Assembly (NCBI GenBank): GCA_007132975.1
Contig: SLNO01000128.1
Location: 1-35,307, forward strand
Length of the DNA: 35,307 nucleotides
Source: Balneolales bacterium
GTDB taxonomy: Bacteria > Bacteroidota > Rhodothermia > Balneolales > Natronogracilivirgulaceae
Direction of reading: 5' to 3'
In this document: piece after piece, positions 34,260 to 35,307 of the stretch
Layout of the letters: the number at the start of each line of letters is the position of its first letter
Numbering within the stretch: the first letter of the stretch is position 1
The notes under the pieces: generated by a model
Told to the model about the DNA's origin: nothing
Database searches by the model: none
The model's input: the letters and a program-made list of their open reading frames with translations, nothing else
Translations under genes and position numbers: made by a program

Positions 34260-34283
34260 GTGATGCCGTGATGCCGTGATGCC
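34260..34283. repeat. Three 8-bp tandem repeats between convergent genes
   Basis: GTGATGCC occurs three times in direct tandem, followed by a partial GTGG and then TGGCCATGTGGCCA. It lies in the 133-base gap between the barrel gene and the convergent ATPase gene. No clear terminator was found in this gap. Confidence 0.75.
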
Positions 34284-34342
34284 GTGGCCATGTGGCCACT
34301 GGTGTGGTTTGCCGGGCTCAGATTTATGGCCGGAGGATCGAT

Positions 34343-35269
34343 TTATTCAGATTCCCTGCTCTGGCCGGGATCTGCAACGGCATTGAAACGGTCGCCTTCA
34401 TCGTCATCATAATCATCCCCATCACTGTCGGCGTCATTGTCCTTCCACGCGGCGAGAGCTTCGGCCGCATCCCTTGCCGTTATGCTGCGGTCACTGCGGA
34501 TCAGCCCGTCGCGCATCATGATCACTCGCCGGGCGAACCGGGAGATATCGGGCTCATGTGTGACCATCAGGATGGTCAGCCCGTCGCGGTTAAGCTGCTG
34601 GAAGAGGTCGATGATCTCAAGGCTGGTGCGGCTGTCCAGATTGCCGGTGGGCTCGTCGGCAAGGAGGATGGAAGGACGTGTCACCAGAGCCCGCGCAATG
34701 GCAACGCGCTGCTGCTGTCCACCCGACAGTTCCGAGGGAGTATGCGAGGCCCGGTCGGCCAGTCCCACGATTTCCAAAGCTTGTTTGGCCCGGTGGTGCA
34801 ACTCCTTCCAGGCCGGTTTCTCGGGGGAGTAAAGCAGCGGGAGCTCAACATTTTCAAGGGCTGATGTACGCGGCAACAGATGGAAGTTCTGGAAAACGAA
34901 TCCAATGGTTTCATTGCGCACTTTGGCCAGATCATCACGCGACAGGTTGCTGACACGCCTTCCGTCAAGATGATATTCCCCCTCGCTTGGGCGGTCCAGA
35001 CACCCCAGAATGTTCATCAGGGTGGATTTACCGGATCCACTCGGACCCATGATGGCCACAAATTCACCACGCCGGATTTCAAGATTGATTCCGCGCAGGG
35101 CATCCACCGAGACCGTTTCGGTCCGGTAACTGCGTTTCAGTTCCTGGATCTGCAAAAGGATCTGCTTGTCCGTTTCGGTATTTTTATCCAAAGTGGTATT
35201 TGTGTTCAAGTTGAAAATCACCCGGTTTTTGTGGGTCCGCAGCCCGGTGATACGTGGACTGATGTCCAT
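34343..35269 (-). CDS. ABC transporter ATP-binding protein, LolD/MacB type, with acidic tail
   Basis: The 308-residue protein has Walker A GPSGSGKST (75-83), Q-loop FVFQNFHLLP (~124-133), signature LSGGQQQR (181-188), Walker B ILLADEPTGNLD (201-212) and switch His238. The core begins near residue 40 (LQIQELKRSYRT), so the first ~38 residues are an extension; the true start may be internal, though no ATG lies nearer the core. The C-terminal ~40 residues are strongly acidic (DSDGDDYDDDEGD), absent in usual LolD. Partner permeases are probably outside the window to the right, unless it serves the orphan permease at 26475. Confidence 0.92.
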   Translation of the reverse strand: MDISPRITGLRTHKNRVIFNLNTNTTLDKNTETDKQILLQIQELKRSYRTETVSVDALRGINLEIRRGEFVAIMGPSGSGKSTLMNILGCLDRPSEGEYHLDGRRVSNLSRDDLAKVRNETIGFVFQNFHLLPRTSALENVELPLLYSPEKPAWKELHHRAKQALEIVGLADRASHTPSELSGGQQQRVAIARALVTRPSILLADEPTGNLDSRTSLEIIDLFQQLNRDGLTILMVTHEPDISRFARRVIMMRDGLIRSDRSITARDAAEALAAWKDNDADSDGDDYDDDEGDRFNAVADPGQSRESE

Positions 35270-35270
35270 A

Positions 35271-35307
35271 GACCCGTGGACCCGTGGACCCGTGGACCCG
35301 TGGACCC
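35271..35307. repeat. 8-bp tandem repeat running off the window end
   Basis: GACCCGTG is repeated four times perfectly plus a partial GACCC, and the array reaches the last base of the window. It starts two bases upstream of the ATPase start codon, so it lies in the leader or promoter of that gene. Total copy number cannot be seen. Confidence 0.9.

Overview
The window reads as a chromosomal segment of a Bacteroidota-like bacterium, most probably from the Balneolota/Rhodothermota side of that group. The evidence is a type IX secretion (T9SS) C-terminal sorting domain, an ECF sigma / FecR / TonB-receptor locus, a core gene order of thrS-infC-rpmI-rplT-pheS-pheT-(coiled coil)-zapA, mostly weak Shine-Dalgarno sites, and a base composition too GC-rich for a typical flavobacterium. 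The lineage is inference. No tRNA, rRNA, CRISPR array, transposase or phage gene was seen.

Region 1 (1-10919, all minus strand) is housekeeping: nusB, a metallophosphatase, ychF, thrS, infC, rpmI and rplT, then a terminator and a candidate separate promoter for pheS, pheT, a small coiled-coil protein and zapA. The candidate start of a 6S RNA lies beyond zapA at the window edge. infC appears to start at a non-canonical AUC codon. A 120-bp sequence with two nested stems is duplicated between pheS and pheT, and the inner stems differ by compensatory changes.

Region 2 (11044-17076) holds a T9SS-exported phosphodiester glycosidase, a cysteine biosynthesis pair (cysE-cysM) separated by a degenerate 26-bp tandem repeat that also encodes the CysE tail, and a divergently transcribed lipoprotein gamma-glutamyltransferase.

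Region 3 (17288-25695, plus strand) is accessory. It starts with a stand-alone AraC-type DNA-binding protein, a lipoprotein whose C-terminus resembles a class II bacteriocin (glycine zipper, four cysteines), and two small membrane proteins sharing the motif FPAVWQDW. An ECF sigma factor, an unknown lipoprotein, FecR and a large TonB-dependent receptor follow.

Region 4 (25770-27692, minus) encodes a VKOR-fold membrane protein without the loop cysteines and a MacB-type ABC permease without an adjacent ATPase.

Region 5 (27848-34209, plus) looks like one trans-envelope system: a TetR regulator with a clear promoter and a perfect 20-bp palindromic operator, a periplasmic LolA-like protein, two FtsX-type permeases, an ABC ATPase and a translationally coupled outer-membrane beta-barrel. 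It has the parts needed to move a lipid or lipoprotein from inner to outer membrane and is the best candidate here for an undescribed system. A LolD/MacB-type ATPase on the minus strand closes the window, next to an 8-bp tandem repeat that runs off the end.
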